From: Monilinia fructicola
Lineage: Eukaryota; Ascomycota; Leotiomycetes; Helotiales; Sclerotiniaceae
Direction of reading: 5' to 3'
NCBI GenBank assembly: GCA_008692225.1
Contig: VICG01000014.1
Span: 186,001-250,000, forward strand
DNA: 64,000 nucleotides
Position numbers and translations under genes: made by a program. Below are positions 63,446 through 64,000 of this stretch, piece by piece (the stretch's first letter is position 1; every line of letters starts with the position of its first letter). The notes beneath the pieces were generated by a model. It was not told the DNA's origin. It did not search any database and was given only the letters and a program-made list of their open reading frames with translations.

Positions 63446-64000
63446 TACTTGGCGTTGTTTTGGGTCAATGCCAGGCCATTTAAGCAAGAATTTCGAATTA
63501 TAATTTCTTCAACTACAAACACGTTGCCATATAAATTTATACTATAACACGTTCTACCCCTAAGAAAATTATATTATTCGAATCCTGAAAAATAGCTTTA
63601 CATATTAGATTTATTTATAAAAATGTAACTATTCCCAAATTACTAATATAAGCTAATTAACCTTGAATAAGATCCCTAAATAACTTTCCTTCCTTTTATT
63701 GATCTTTTTAACTCAATAATACTTTTTATTTAATAGAAAAGGCTTTAAATAATACTAATCAAATCAACATTACTATAATAGATTTAAAGGATCTTTTATT
63801 GATTAAGTAAAGAATACAAAGCTTTAAAACGTTAAAATTAAAAGGGCTAGAATAATCGATTTTATTAAAAACTTTCAATAAGCTAAAGAAAATGATTTAT
63901 ACTATAAAGGAACTTTTAGATTAATAGAAGTAGTAGATTAAGAGAAGAACTAACCATAAAAATCGTTATTTCCATTATATTTTATAGTTAATTTATATAC
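63446..64000 (+). mobile_element. left end of a larger copy of the inverted-repeat element
   Basis: TACTTGGCGTTGTTTTGGGTCAATGCCAGG at 63446 matches the ends of the 56935-57189 element. Interior similarity continues loosely (TATAACACGTTCTACCCCTAAG versus TATAAAACTTCTATTTCTAAG), with the 56.9-kb copy showing T where this copy has C. No second end appears before the window edge, so the element runs off the right side or is truncated. Confidence 0.55.

Overview
The window reads as nuclear DNA of a filamentous ascomycete. Genes carry short introns of about 48-85 nt with GTRNGT donors and CTAAC/CTGAC branch sites. Intergenic DNA is full of microsatellites, and there are AT-rich, transposon-derived blocks. 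The protein content (UstYa oxidase, Zn2Cys6 regulators, MFS sugar porter, GT71 mannosyltransferase) fits Pezizomycotina. A Leotiomycete such as a Sclerotiniaceae species is my guess, from style only.

Left part (1-26 kb). A GT71 mannosyltransferase is cut by the left edge. After about 5 kb without a clear gene comes an intact seven-exon MFS sugar porter (5930-8418). A low-complexity conserved fungal protein (12760-14404, minus) needs either a weak 61-nt intron or a frameshift. From 14.4 to 26.2 kb I see no gene, only many simple repeats and a dense field of GTAC-centred words such as TACTCCGTAC.

Middle (26-46 kb). A likely ribosomal-peptide (RiPP) locus of the ustiloxin/phomopsin (dikaritin) type sits among broken genes. 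It holds an intact UstYa-family oxidase (33497-34508, minus), a secreted precursor with nine copies of a Kex2-bounded unit built on LLYGYGQE (36105-36734, plus), a zinc-type MDR dehydrogenase that lacks the usual catalytic-zinc ligands (37501-38676, minus) and a Zn2Cys6 regulator with two frame breaks (40636-42856, minus). Around it lie relics of a Ser/Thr-rich secreted glycoprotein (26198-29108), an ankyrin protein (30551-31709) and a second fungal regulator (43896-45990). Several relic stop codons are explainable by C-to-T changes at CpA, as in repeat-induced point mutation.

Right part (46-64 kb). Three small genes (47176, 48308, 51472) share one plan: a hydrophilic first exon, one phase-0 intron, and a tiny last exon ending in a CaaX prenylation box with terminal Met (CLIM, CSMM, CLVM). 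I do not recognise this family, and together with the RiPP locus it is the most novel item here. Next comes an intact formaldehyde dehydrogenase gene with a 15-nt microexon (52950-54894). It is followed by a 234-bp tetranucleotide satellite, an AT-rich block with a 255-bp inverted-repeat element, a diverged pyrimidine-rich tandem array, a heavily frameshifted membrane-sensor-like gene (59488-60846) and, at the right edge, the end of a larger copy of the inverted-repeat element.

Intact genes (sugar porter, UstYa, both dehydrogenases, mannosyltransferase) show no indels over thousands of coding bases. The frameshifts in the other genes are therefore more likely real decay than assembly noise, but raw reads would have to settle that.
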